Source: Cydia pomonella
Taxonomy: Eukaryota > Arthropoda > Insecta > Lepidoptera > Tortricidae
Direction: 5' to 3'
Assembly: GCF_033807575.1 (NCBI RefSeq)
Contig: NC_084725.1
Span: 717,001-781,000, forward strand
DNA length: 64,000 nucleotides
Part shown: positions 1 to 11,300 of the stretch, in pieces
Position numbering within the stretch: position 1 is the first letter of the stretch
Layout: each line of letters starts with the position of its first letter
Position numbers and translations under genes: made by a program
Notes under the pieces: generated by a model
The model's input: only the letters and a program-made list of their open reading frames with translations
Database searches by the model: none
What the model was told of the DNA's origin: nothing

Positions 1-1105
1 CTACTTAAGTGTCCGTTTGAACCATTAAGTAGCAATGTGACGAAACAATTGCCCGCAACTGTAATACTGTTAATTATACCACCTTGCCGGCTCACTGCGA
101 CGAATTCAGATGATATATATATATATGATACTGTTAATAATTTACAATATCAAGTTTTGAAAGATTGTCTCTCTCAAACGTCTGCCCACTATCATATCTA
201 ATCATATAGTATAACCAAAGGTTATTCTTAATACCATATATGATTAGGATAATGTAACCTGTCATGGAACATGTTTCCCCTTAGAGCGTGAGTGTATGTA
301 TGTATGTCTACACCATTAACCGTCAATGGGACGAAACAATAACGTGACCAATCACCCGCTACCGTAATACTGTTAATTATATTTAAGTGCCGGCTTGCAG
401 TGACGAATCGCTGCATGCATTACATCGAGTGCTGGTTCGTAGTGTTGAATCGTTGAGTCGATTTTATCAAATGATAGGAAAGAATAACGCGACCAATCAC
501 CCGCTATCATAATACTGTTAATTATACCTTGAGCGCTGGCTCGCAGTGACGAACCACTGTATTCATATCGAGTGCTGGTTCATAGTGGTGAATCGTCGAG
601 TCGATCTTATTAATGAGAGGAAAGAACGCGACCAATCACCCGCTACCTTAATACTGTTAATTATACCATGAATACCGGCTCGCAGTGATAAATCATTGCG
701 TTTATTTTTAGCGAATGCTAGCTCGTAGCGACGAACGAAGTATCGATCTTATTAAATTAGTGGGGACAATAACGCGACCAACCAGCCGCTACCGTAAAAC
801 TGTTAATTATACCTTGAGTACCAGCTCGCAGTGACGAATCGTTGCGTTTATTTTTAGCGAATGCTGGCTCGTAGCGACGAACGAAGTATTGATCTTATTA
901 AATTAGTGGGGACAATAACGCGACCAACCAGCCGCTACCGTAAAACTGTTAATTATACCTTGAGTACCAGCTCGCAGTGACGAATCGTTGCGTTTATTTT
1001 TAGCGAATGCTGGCTCGTAGCAACGAAGGATTTGTCGATCTTATTAAATTAGTGGGGACAATAACGCGACCAACCAGCCGCTACCGTAATGTTGTTAATT
1101 ATATG
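1..1105. repeat. tandem satellite, 143-146 bp period
   Basis: The block GCGAATGCTGGCTCG recurs at 711, 857 and 1003 (146 bp apart). More diverged units begin near 427 and 570 (141-143 bp apart). Each unit also carries CTGTTAATTATACC and a CGACCAAYCASCCGCTACC stretch. Units nearest 1100 are the most alike and those near 1 the most decayed. The array may start before the window. No coding potential is seen. Confidence 0.85.
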
Positions 1106-2069
1106 ACGACGGAACATCTCGGTCCATTATGATAATTTGCACGTATGAAACATATCCATCGAAATATAAGGATTCGTTGCTACATAGGTATTAAAGTAAA
1201 GTCTCACGGGAGTTTCGTAGTAAGAAGATTCGTTGTAAAAAGCTAAGACTTTCTAAAATGATAGTAGCAGCGTCAACCTCCATACTATTGTTTTTCATAT
1301 TTTTGTAGTCAGCAAGTAAAACGCTCAGAGACATTCGGTGAAAGTAGACCGTAGTGCCCTGCCGTCTAGAAATTATTGATGCAAATAATTTGCCTAAACA
1401 TTTTTTATTTATTTTTGTATAAAAAACTGATCGGCGATTGGCTCTAGTCACACCTGATGGAAAGTGAAGACAGGGCCTAAGATGGAGCTCACCGATTCAG
1501 TAGTAGCCTATTCACTCTTGCTTTAAAGAGACCGAGGTGATATTTATCAAGGAATACAGATAGATATCTATAGGGGATTTTTTGATAATTTTATACTCAA
1601 ATTGTTTATGTTTAGTTATAATATTCGGCGTATAGAGGCCGCAGGGCCCTGCCATCCATCTCGGGCGGCGACAGGACATCTCGGCCCATCACGGTAATTT
1701 GCTGCGTGCACAGCGCTCGAGTGTAGGAATTGCAATGTCCTTAGAAAAGAATAAAGAAAATATATTGGTATTCAATAGTGTAGGCAAAGGATACAGCAAA
1801 ATATTGTATCAGCAGCTTTGGGAGCTTATAGAGCGCTATAGGGTTAATTATAACAATATCGTCATAAATTAGCGCTAACTTACACACCAGTACGTACTAC
1901 CATTATGTAACATAATTACTGAGTTATAGCCAGCATCAAAAGTAAAGAATGAAACGACGTGCCAAATCTACCAACCCGAATTACTTTTCTTAATGAGTAT
2001 GTATTCCAGTTAATTGTTAACAAGCAAAAACGTCTGCAAACGATGCTATTAAGCTTTGAATAAATTTAA
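1106..2069. other. no gene seen; short diverged direct repeat
   Basis: A roughly 45-bp stretch at 1107-1150 (core GGAACATCTCGGTCCAT) recurs diverged at 1664-1715 (GGACATCTCGGCCCAT). The first copy abuts the end of the satellite. Nothing else is supported here. Confidence 0.4.
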
Positions 2070-2185
2070 AAATGGAAAAATTACCTTGTGTGAGTTGAAC
2101 TTACGGTCACTGGGTTGATACTCCAGCGCTCTGCCGGATGAGCCACCAAGCCCTCATCCATAGCCAGCGAATTTTCCCACTAAAA
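2070..2185 (-). mobile_element. tRNA-derived SINE, family B
   Basis: The reverse complement carries a tRNA-like head with an A-box-like GTGGCTCATCCGGCAGAGCG and a B-box-like AAGTTCAACTCAC. It matches the plus-strand copy at 15938-16057, including the GTGGAAAAATTA edge. No tRNA acceptor pairing is visible, so it is a SINE rather than a tRNA gene. Confidence 0.6.
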
Positions 2186-3193
2186 GATGTATCTCTACAG
2201 TATCTGTCATGGTCTAATTATTCTACATATGGTAATATAATTTTATTTCGACAAGTTATTAGATCGTATAGAAGATACATCTAACACGTAACCTGATCCG
2301 CAATTTTTAGTGCTACTGTACAAGTTACAAGTTGTAAAACAGATGTAAAATAATAGGCGGATTTGTCGCTGAAACGGACCCCCAGAGAAACTAATCAATA
2401 TCAACTTGTAGCTTATGGTATGACTATTATTGTCATCTGCTTGCCTTTGCCTATACCTTTACACCTCCAAATTTTATTAAGTAGTATATTTTCCTGTATT
2501 TTTCATGTCACTATAAATTTTTGAATTTAGAATTTCGCATTTTTGCCGTTAGTGGCTGTGATATGTTGTGCTACCTCACGAGCAGTCCACACCGAGTTTA
2601 AATACACGTCCATAACCATAAAGCACGCATCACACGCGCGAATCTATCAACGTCACGATAAGCGCGCGATTTTAGATACACGCACTTTTCACACGTTTCA
2701 TCGAGGAAAATTAATGGAGATATCTTAAACGATTGAAAAGACGTTGTGAAGTTTCTAATGTGACAAATTTAAGTAAAAATTTACCTAAATGAAACCGGCA
2801 ATTTAGGAGTAAATAACTTGCTCTAAAAATAAAGCTAATAGTCAAATGCAAAGTCATTAAAAATGTTAGTTTTTTTTTCAGGCAATATATGTATAATACT
2901 AATTTAACATATCCATCAATAATATTGATTATAATAATTGTGTTATAAAATTATAATTAGCTATTTATTTCGGTTGGGTTTTATATTTATTTTAACCGCA
3001 ACTATTTCGTTTAATTCACAGTTACAACAATAAATTGAATAAAATTAAATGTATAAGAATAATTTTCATTCGTACCGAGACAGCCAAATTGTAAATATAA
3101 AGCGTAATTTTTGTAGTAACATATAAGTAGTAATTAGGTATGTACCTACATGTTATTATTCCGTTATAAAATTATTCTCTTGAGATAGGTACT
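2186..3193. other. no gene seen
   Basis: AT-rich sequence. A 61-codon open frame at 2543-2728 has no recognisable domain and no splice or promoter context, so it is not called. Confidence 0.4.
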
Positions 3194-3612
3194 GGGTTAT
3201 TACCTATGAAATTGGCGTTTGTGTTCATAAGTATTAGTCATGTCATAGTTTATTTATTTTAATAGTAACTTCAAAGTATTTTTTAATCTCATTAGTGCGC
3301 TACATAACAACGATTTAACATACAATTATTTGCTACTTATATTGTTTTATGTATTTAGAATACCGCCCTGAAAACAGCTCTTTTCATGTGCTGCCGGCTC
3401 GAGTATTTAAATGACATATTTTTCTGACAGGACAGATTAAAAAAAAATACGATATAGAAAATGTGCCTTAAAAATGTCTCAGATTAGTGGAAAAAATTTG
3501 TTTGGCTTGAAAATGCCATCACAAAATAATCCGCAAAATGCATTGTATCAAAAATCGAATTTCGTTAAAGTTTTCCATACAAAACGCCAATTTCATAGGT
3601 AATGACCTAATA
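3194..3612. mobile_element. MITE-like element with about 26-bp TIRs
   Basis: TTACCTATGAAATTGGCGTT near 3200 is repeated in inverted orientation near 3583-3606 (AACGCCAATTTCATAGGTAA). The flanking few bases also pair. There is no open frame inside, so it is a small non-autonomous DNA element. Confidence 0.6.
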
Positions 3613-4640
3613 TTTAAGATATGTAAAATGTTCGTTAAAGCATAGAGCCTATCTAATACATGTTGGCGGCCGATCGCAAAATCAGTCAGATCGTGAATTT
3701 CCTAGGCTTATTGTGAAACTGGAAAATCATTGTCTCGTTCCCTGAATCGACGGAGCCCCTATTTCTGGGCGGTTTGCCCTTCAGGCATGTGAACCAACTT
3801 AACGAACCTATCCTACCTATCTATTGATTTAATGTGTTTTACGATCGGCGTCGACATATACACTCATTAAGTAAAATGCTTTTCAAGATACGTACATTCA
3901 CTCACAACCTACCAAGTTTATTATTTGAGACATTTAGGTAATGTTACTCGTAGAAAAAACTCCGCTAATATGTTTATATATACCCAGACTCAGCTAGGCA
4001 CTCTTCTGACCTAGTTTTTCGAAATACTTCGCTGAAGCCTTCCCTGGGATCTGGTTCATGGTATATTCATACCACTATTTTGATATCAAGGTAACAATCT
4101 ATTTCAGAATAGTAAATTGGTGACCAAGGGATGAAAGGCACTCATTTCTGTCGAGGTAGTTTGGCGCTCGAACGCAGTGAGAGTGCAAATAGTCCGAGGC
4201 TAAAATGGTGCCTAATACTCGAGTTAAACACTCCATTTTCATTTTGAATACGAGGAAACTAAAATTCATGTGAATTTAAAAAAAACACGGCTAAGTATAA
4301 ACTTCAGTAGTATTTCTTGAGGGTAGTCTTAATTAACAATTTAGGGTGATTTAGGTAAACATATCGTTATTTATGGAATTGGGAGTTCAGAAAGAGATCA
4401 GAAAGGAAATTTACAATAAATTTATTTAAAATCAAAACTTTAATTGCTCATCGCAAATAAGAGAAAAATACGTACTTAGAAAGTACAGTGCTCTAGAGCT
4501 GAAACGTATCATTTTCTGCACACTCTTTAGACCAAAGACCCGCTTTCAGAGCATGAGAGATTTGCTCCCACTGCGCTGCGCTGACTTTATACATCTCTAA
4601 GTAATAATAATATTTTACTTACTTTTCTTTAAACAATAAT
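3613..4640. other. no gene seen; pieces of dispersed repeats
   Basis: A segment around 4110-4230 (CCAAGGGATGAAA, later ACTCGAGTTAAACA) resembles 37210-37255, so it is a fragment of a dispersed repeat. No coding signal is seen. Confidence 0.4.
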
Positions 4641-4649
4641 ACTTTAGTT

Positions 4650-4795
4650 TGCATTAATGTTTTCAATTAATTGTATTTCATAATTGTTGATGTGTTTGTT
4701 TTTGTTTGTATGTAAATTCCATGTTGACGTGTAAAAGTGCCCTTGTGGCCTATTTGCTGAATAAATGTCGAAGTTGAAGAAGTTGAAGTTATGTA
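4650..4795 (+). mobile_element. LINE 3' end fragment
   Basis: GTAAAAGTGCCCTTGTGGCC followed by TATTTGCTGAATAAATG and a short GAAGTTGAA tail matches the 3' terminus of the LINE ending near 45336. It is a 5'-truncated insertion that keeps only the 3' UTR and simple-repeat tail. Confidence 0.7.
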
Positions 4796-4801
4796 TATGG
4801 A

Positions 4802-5048
4802 CAGTCGCCATCAGATATATGGTAGCGGCCAAGGTACTCAAATATTTCGGAGCAGCATTAAATTTCAATATATTAGTTACGATAGATAAGGTCTATAATA
4901 TCGGACCATATAATTCGCCATAAATTTGGGAGCAGCGACTTTTCAATTAATTCGTGACATACAATAAGATAAAGATATCGTAACAAACAGATCGTCAATG
5001 GTATCTAAGCAGTCAAGGTGATCATAAAGATCGGAACATTTATAGAAA
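4802..5048 (+). repeat. left arm of 247-bp inverted repeat pair
   Basis: It is almost identical, inverted, to 9223-9466. It starts CAGTCGCCATCAGATATATG, the terminal motif shared by the smaller MITEs at 7110, 9067 and 10749. The pair encloses a Tc1/mariner transposase, so these could be long terminal inverted repeats of a 4.7-kb element or two recently inserted MITE copies. Confidence 0.8.
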
Positions 5049-5629
5049 ATGTACCTTAAGTTTGTGTAATACAACTTAAAGTAGTTAAGATTGGACCCAT
5101 GAAAATAAGGTTTCAGACAGGCATTAATACTATGTTATCAATACTTTAAATTTAGAACGAAATTGTTTGTTGTGACATTCACCGAAAAGAGTGTGGACTT
5201 GTCATCGTGACAAAATACCTATGTTTCCGTCTTTTTCGAATTAGACAATTTTTTTTACAAAACTAAATGCCTACAAAATCGTTGTTTCGACGCAATGTCA
5301 AAATTGGCGGGCGTAGAATGAGTAGCTTAATTTCGTCAAATTATGTCAGATGTCAGATGCTTAATGGCGTAATTGATAGTCCCTTGACTATTAACCTTTT
5401 CCACGCCAAAGACGTATATATCGGCACCACAGGTCCAACGCCAAAGACCGATATATCGGTCACCCACCACAGAGCAAAATAGTCCTACATGCACACGCAT
5501 AAAGTTTAACTTCATTTTTGACATTTAGATGTCGTGGCATCTGAGTGGTAGGTTTTGCGTTTGACATGGCGTCGAAAAAGTTAAAGCACAAAGTCATGGG
5601 TTCAGATCTGATGTAAGTAATGGTCTAAG
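5049..5629. other. no gene seen
   Basis: The region contains a small interval around 5398-5470 with GCCAAAGACGTATATATCGG and a related GCCAAAGACCGATATATCGG, a short internal direct repeat. No coding evidence is seen. Confidence 0.4.
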
Positions 5630-6179
5630 AGCTGGCCACGTCAGATGTGACACAATAATGAGAGGTTTGTAATCAGTCCAGTTAGATTGCATAACCATCC
5701 TTATTGCTAGATCCGGGCATCTGGCAGCTTTTAATGGGTGGAGATCAGAGTGACAGACCAACAAAGTTTTTAAGTTGAAAAAAAGTAATGACGCAATAGG
5801 TAAAAACTGCTAAAGTTGTGTCATTTATAGAGAACAGGGCCTATATTTTAACATTAGAACAAAAAACATTGTGTATTATTGCGCAAACAAGAACAGTAGG
5901 CGAGTAACCAAAAATTACATTATACATCATTTGGCACTACTTCCGCCAATCGAAACCTTTAGATATTATATGTATAATCTAATTAATTACATAATTTTTC
6001 ATAATATTGGATCAAAACCAGAACTCTAGAATTTATTTTCTTCAAGTTATTTGCTTTCTTTTACCTCCACCACTTTACAGCTGCCAGATGTCCGGATCTA
6101 GAAATAAGCATAGTATTGCAAACTAACTAGAGGGGTTTCGTTGCTCTCATTATTGTGTCATATCTGACGTGGCCAGCTC
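5630..6179. mobile_element. non-autonomous TIR element, about 550 bp
   Basis: GAGCTGGCCACGTCAGATGT and the following ACACAATAATGAGAG at 5629-5667 recur inverted at 6142-6179. A second inverted pair lies inside: CTAGATCCGGGCATCTGGCA near 5708 against TGCCAGATGTCCGGATCTAG near 6083. There is no transposase open frame. Confidence 0.75.
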
Positions 6180-6192
6180 CCCGTCTAAGTTA

Positions 6193-6296
6193 AAATCCAT
6201 AATTCCACGGACTGATTTGACAGCTCCTGGCATACAAAGCGATTGTCAAATGTATGAAAAGAGCTGTCAAATCAGTCCGCGGATTTATGAATTCTA
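6193..6296. mobile_element. small hairpin MITE
   Basis: CGGACTGATTTGACAGCTC and its inverted partner GAGCTGTCAAATCAGTCCG flank a spacer of about 40 bp. The flanks (AATTCCA and GGATTTATGAATT) extend the pairing. It sits right next to the 5630-6179 element. Confidence 0.7.
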
Positions 6297-6399
6297 CCTT
6301 ATAAGTAGTTTTGCTTTTTTTTGGATAAAAATAACATTATTATTTCCTTTATTCATTTTCGTTCTTAGGCTACGTTTTACATTATTATTATCGTGTATG

Positions 6400-7020
6400 T
6401 CTTTCCCGACCACGGAACAATGGTGTTCCGGACCTTTGGGAGGCGTATGCGGAGCCGAAGCCAACGCGCAGAGGCCCTTTTGACAATTTAATGAAAAGAG
6501 AGGGGTACACTAAGCGACAGCACCCGCCATGGTGTAAGGACTATTGAGAGTTAATGGAGTCTAAAATGTACTAGGCTATTGGGTGAATAGTATGGACTGA
6601 TTACTGGGCTATTGGATGAAGAACCGGACGCCTGCCTAATAAAACGGTATCCAATTTTATTTCCGGCAGACGGTGACTCGCCCTCCGCAAGATGGGCCCC
6701 CATAAAAAGCGACATCAAAGATGGCTCAAGGGCAACACCGGTGCGGGAGCTGGGGGTAGAGAGGTGTCACTGGACTTTAAACATATAGCCAACTCGCCAC
6801 GTAGGTTTCCACATCTACCCTCGAGAACAAAGCTCTAACGACCCCACTCTGGACAGCCGGCTAAGGCAAGCCAGAGGCAGGGGACCTGTCCCACCATCCG
6901 ACAGGGCACCCCAGGGGCACTCAGGTACGTGGAGTCGCTACTCTCCAACAGCTCGCCACAAGCTGCCCTGCGTTGACTGATTGCGCTGGTGAAAACCAGT
7001 GGGCGATGGGGTCGTCACAT
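6400..7020. other. GC-rich island of unknown origin
   Basis: This is markedly richer in G and C than its surroundings. It has no long open frame and no motif that I recognise. A UTR or remnant of a GC-rich LINE is a possible explanation, but this is inference only. It ends where the CAGTCGCC-type MITE fragment begins. Confidence 0.35.
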
Positions 7021-7030
7021 CCCTACGCCT

Positions 7031-7107
7031 CTATTGTCAAGGCGATAAAGTGCTTGTTCGCATATTTTTGAGTACCCTGGCCGCTCCGATGTATCTGATG
7101 GCGACTG
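7031..7107 (+). mobile_element. half MITE ending in the CAGTCGCC TIR
   Basis: It ends CTGATGGCGACTG followed by TA, and the next MITE starts straight after that TA. It matches the right half of the 7110-7241 element, including GGCGATAAAGTGC, and the left half is missing. Confidence 0.65.
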
Positions 7108-7109
7108 TA

Positions 7110-7241
7110 CAGTCGCCATCAAATATATCGGAGCGGCGAAGGCACTCAAAATATCTGAACATGCACTTTATCGCCTTGAGAATAGCGTTGTTCAGATATT
7201 TGTGACCACCTTGGCCGCTCCGATATATCTGATGGCGACTG
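7110..7241 (+). mobile_element. palindromic MITE, CAGTCGCC family
   Basis: It starts CAGTCGCCATCAAATATATC after a TA dinucleotide and ends with the inverted motif GATGGCGACTG. The TA on the left and the CAGT terminus fit the Tc1/mariner superfamily; the right flank is CA rather than TA. The same element lies at 9067-9191 in the same orientation. Confidence 0.75.
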
Positions 7242-7516
7242 CACTTAAAATGATTAGTATAGGTATCTAATATCTATCACGTTTGAATTGTTGATCAAGT
7301 ACTAGAACCTACTTGGTAATTATCTTTCACGTGCGAACTCTTTTAACTCGCGTAGTCCTACTTCAAACTGCGTTCGATATTTGATTTCTTCATGTTTTCT
7401 TGGTTTTCTATATTCTTGACGTTGACAACTTCCTGCAATTGTTATCCTCGTAATATTTTATCGAAAGTAGACTGCGAAAATTGTTATTTTAATCTTTAAC
7501 AATTTTGCCCACGACC

Positions 7517-8611
7517 ATGATACCCTATCGCGTAGATATTGAAATAAAAAAGAAAATTATACAATTGCGGAATGATGGTCTGCCTATAACAGACGTAGCT
7601 AATGAAGTTGGAGTTGCAGTAAGTATTGTTTACTATACATACTTACAGAATTTAAATGCAAAGGTTATTACGATAATGATTTAATAAATTAAAATTTTAT
7701 TTCAGAGAAACACCGTGTATCGATGGCTGGAGAGATGGCAGCAAGAAGGAGCTTTGTCGAATCATGTATCTTTTGGACGTCCACGTTCTACGACACGGCG
7801 TCTAGACATGGATATTATAAATCAAGCTCGTGAAGAAAGATTCATAAATACCACCCAGTTTGCAAACCAATACCAAGTATCGAGCAGTACCATACGACGG
7901 CGTCTAAAAGAGGGTGGTTTACAAAATAGAGTGCCAGCAAGGAAACCGGCACTAACTGATAGACACAAAGAGGACAGGTTGCAATTTGCAGCTAGGTATT
8001 TGAATCATAATTTTAATAAAGTCATTTTTATGGACGAAAAGGTGTTCTGTTCAGCAGATAATGGCAGAATGAGTTTATGGAGACCAGACAATACGCGTTA
8101 TCTGGAGCAAAATGTAGTGCCTAACCGCCAGAGTGGGCGTATTACAATTGGATTTTGGGGCTGGATGTGTAAAGATGGCCCAGGGGAGCTGGTAGAAATT
8201 ACAGGTCGTATGAATGCGGTGGATTACAAAGAAATACTTGAGGAGTCGTTTTTGCCTACTGCCCAAATATTTTACCCCAATGAGCATATAACATTCATGC
8301 AAGACAACAGCTCGGTGCATAATGCTCGCTTGGTTCAGGGATGGATTCATGACCACAGAGATGTGCTGACTCGCATAAAAATGCCTGCAAAGAGCCCCGA
8401 TCTCAACCCCATAGAAAATCTATGGGGTAAAATGGTGCAAGAGTGGGACGGAAACCAGTGTCGCACCAAAGATGCTTTAAGACGCCACGCTCTTAACGTT
8501 TGGGAGTCTTTTAGAGGGCGAAACGTGTGTGAAAATCTGGTCGGCTCAATGCGAAGACGATTGCAAGCTGTATTAAACGCCGAGCCACCGGGAAGTTACA
8601 CGAAGTACTAA
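7517..8611 (+). CDS. Tc1/mariner transposase, DD36E type, two exons
   Basis: Cut-and-paste transposase that would bind element ends and excise and insert at TA sites in the nucleus. Exon 1 is 7517-7618 (34 codons, from ATG); exon 2 is 7706-8611. The 87-bp intron 7619-7705 starts GTAAGT and ends TTTCAG, in phase 0. The joined protein is 335 residues, full length for the family. The N-terminal part is a helix-turn-helix DNA-binding region (PITDVANEVGVA then RNTVYRWLERW). The catalytic acidic residues are visible: D in FMDEKVF, D in MQDNSS, and E in SPDLNPIENLWG. I count 36 residues between the second D and the E, as in the DD36E (Incomer-like) group; classical Tc1 has 34. No frameshift or stop is seen, so it may be recent. 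AATAAA-like signals follow near 8725. Its own TIRs could not be fixed. Confidence 0.9.
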
Positions 8612-9066
8612 CGTTTTCACAGGCTGAAGAAAAGCAGAGTTTTATTTTGTTTACGGCTAGCGAAGCACGTATTAAAAGGTTATTTTAATGGTATAAGTAA
8701 ATATTGTTCGTGTTTGATTCTTAAAATAAAAATATTTTCTACTAAATCAGTTTTTTTATTTATATTAAGTTTTTATATTCATATGAATAAGGTAGTGATA
8801 CCAATGATCGACAACTTAATACCCAATAAACGACACCAGTAGTTCACGTCTATTACTTATGAATAAGGTTGAAAGTGTCGATCATTGCGTGAATATCGAG
8901 CACTGGTGTCGTTAGCTTACCTATCAATATACAGTTTTCGAGAATGCTGCTTGAAATTATCTCATGTGTCTAAGAAACTTACTTGCTCATCCATAATAGT
9001 CGTCAAAATCATCCTTGACATTGACAACTTAGTCAATATAGGTAGTAACGAATTCAAATGTGTAGG
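8612..9066. other. transposase 3' flank with short repeats
   Basis: ATGAATAAGGT occurs at about 8783 and 8860. AACGACACCAGT near 8829 is inverted as ACTGGTGTCGTT near 8901, and AATGATCGACA near 8805 is inverted near 8877. This looks like the subterminal repeat region of the transposon, but no matching left end was found. Confidence 0.45.
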
Positions 9067-9191
9067 TAGTCGCCATCAAATATATCGGAGCGGACAAATA
9101 TCTGAACATGTACTTTATCGCCTTGACAATAGAGGTTTTGTTCAGATATTTGTGACCACCTTGGCCGCTCCGATATATCTGATGGCGACTG
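9067..9191 (+). mobile_element. palindromic MITE, CAGTCGCC family
   Basis: It has the same order of blocks as 7110-7241 (AGTCGCCATCAAATATATCG, CTTTATCGCCTTGA, GATGGCGACTG) and is followed by TA. Orientation is direct relative to the upstream copy, so the two flank the transposase as direct rather than inverted copies. Confidence 0.75.
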
Positions 9192-9222
9192 TACTATGTC
9201 ATACGGATTTACAGTATATTTT

Positions 9223-9466
9223 TTCATAAATGTTCCGATATTTATGATCACCTTGACTGCTTAGATACCATTGACGATTGTTTGTTACGATATCTTTGTC
9301 TCATTGTATGTCACGAATTAATTGAAAAGTCGCTGCTCCCAAATTTACGGCGAATTATATGGTCCGATATTATAGACCTTATCTATCGTAACTAATATAT
9401 TGAAATTTAATGCTGCTCCGAAATATTTGAGTACCTTGGCCGCTACCATATATCTGATGGCGACTG
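9223..9466 (-). repeat. right arm of 247-bp inverted repeat pair
   Basis: The reverse complement of this arm matches 4802-5048 with only a few substitutions and one- to two-base gaps. The outer end is CATATATCTGATGGCGACTG. The inner end (CATAAATGTTCCGA) pairs with 5029-5048. Confidence 0.8.
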
Positions 9467-9472
9467 GACTAT

Positions 9473-10748
9473 CTTTTGAATAAAATTAGTCGAAATCAAA
9501 ACCCTCCTGAAGACTCAGATGTGGTCACATTAAACGCACGAAGTAATTCCGCATAATGACGCTAAGCCGGAGGCGTCACCGCTGACGTTGACGGATGCGT
9601 CATTGGGGGTCGATTTTTTTAGGTTTCAGCCCCTTGAAGACACACAAACAAATTGTATGCTCTGGGAAAAGTAGCATTCAAATTCAGATTACCTTCAAAA
9701 TACAAATATTCAAAAATGTATTCTACAAGAAGACCTCAAGGGTTTTTTTACAAGTCAATTTAACATTTATAGTAAGACATTTGTTTTGTTTGTGTGTGTC
9801 TTTTAAACATGTATTGTCTATTCGAACACGTCACAACTACATACAATAGGTGACTTACTTAAGTTTTTTACCTATAACATCATATAGATAGTGACATGAA
9901 AAACACATAGCAACATTTATAAATACAACAGCAAATACTTGGGTAAACATTACGTTATAATAATCTTATTATAAATAATTATCTAAATACAACAGAGGTG
10001 TAGTCTCTATGGTTCATATCATAATATATTAAATTTGTTTTTGGAGGTGTAAAGTCGGAGTTGTAAATAAATCGCATCTAAACCTAATTTAAAACAATTA
10101 AGTTAGATGATTTTACACCTATTGATTAATATTATATGAGTTTCCCGCAAAGTCGAGACGATCACTTAGTGTGATCGGACCAAAACTCTATAATTCACAC
10201 CCGTCTACATTAAAGGAGTCGAAAGCTTACTCAATTAAAAAAAAGCTTAAATTATTATTTATTGAACACGCATGCTCCTCAATTAATGAGTTCATTTGTA
10301 TAACCTTAATCAATGATCATTGACCCAACACTTTGAAACCAAATATTATTATTGATTTGTTTTGTTCAATCTATAATTATTAAGTAGATATTTACCGATC
10401 GCTTTACGGCGTAGGAAAATGTCTTAAGAAAAGTTGACCTAATTTCAAAAAGGCCTAGTTTCCCCTTTGGGCTGGTCTTTCGCTTCGTCAAAGGTTAGTG
10501 GTACAGTCAGACCAAGTTCACTTGGCAGCGATCGCTATTCGCTATCAAAAAATCAGGACAACGCAAGAAAAATTATAATCTTTAAGTGAATAAAATTAGT
10601 TCACGCTCACGGTCTAAAATGTTGATAGGGAAAAATGGCCAATAATATCACTACCTACCTATTGCCTTAACCGTTAAGGTTTAACGTAATAAGATGTACA
10701 CATATTTCTGGCGCGTTGTCCGTGTAGATATTTTAGAAATTGACTGTA
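9473..10748. other. no gene seen
   Basis: AT-rich sequence. An 84-codon open frame at 9595-9849 has low-complexity composition and no recognisable domain. No repeat boundary was resolved. Confidence 0.4.
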
Positions 10749-11032
10749 CAGACGCCATCTGATATATCAGAGTGGCCAACATACTCAAAGATATGTTTGT
10801 ATTTTTCTACCAAATACTAAATTATTAGACTATCGCTTGATATATTAAAAATTTAAAAAAAAATCTCCACGAAATGTGATATATTTTTTCTAATCAGTTG
10901 TCCGCCGCACCGGACAAAATCAAATTAAGGGTAACATGCACTTAACGTCTAAATAATAGAGGTATCTCCAGATCATAGATTTTGTTCTGATATTTTTGAA
11001 CACCTTAACCGCTCGGATATATCTACTGGCTG
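10749..11032. mobile_element. diverged MITE, CAGTCGCC family
   Basis: TA then CAGACGCCATCTGATATATC at the left. At the right, CGCTCGGATATATCTACTGG then CTG and TA. Both ends are decayed relatives of the 7110-7241 termini. Confidence 0.6.
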
Positions 11033-11094
11033 TACCTTAGGATTGTAGATATTTCTGCACCTTTGTCAACTCAGATTCGCCGCGGTTTACAATT

Positions 11095-11300
11095 AATATG
11101 ATCTGAGACATGTTTTGAAAAGATGTGCCCCGCCGAGTTTCTTGCGAATCCCATATCGGGGTATCCCTTCAATTTAGGAGGGATTTAAATCTTCACGGGT
11201 CAGAGGTGTAGGGTTAGAGTCGGCGTAGCTTTATTTGACGTTCATAAGCGGATTGTAATATGCCTACTTAGATAATAAACTATCTTTATATTTATATTTC
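11095..11300 (+). mobile_element. LINE 3' UTR fragment
   Basis: The block from GATGTGCCCCGCCGAGTTTC through GACGTTCATAAGCGGATTG to AATATGCCTACTTAGATAAT matches, inverted, 30715-30870 and partly 23035-23135. The conserved AATAAACTATCTTTAT end is typical of a retrotransposon 3' terminus. Confidence 0.6.

Noticed and set aside
1..1105. Regularly spaced repeats considered as a CRISPR array
   Set aside because: The repeated unit is the whole 146-bp period with no conserved-repeat/unique-spacer pattern, and the genome is eukaryotic.
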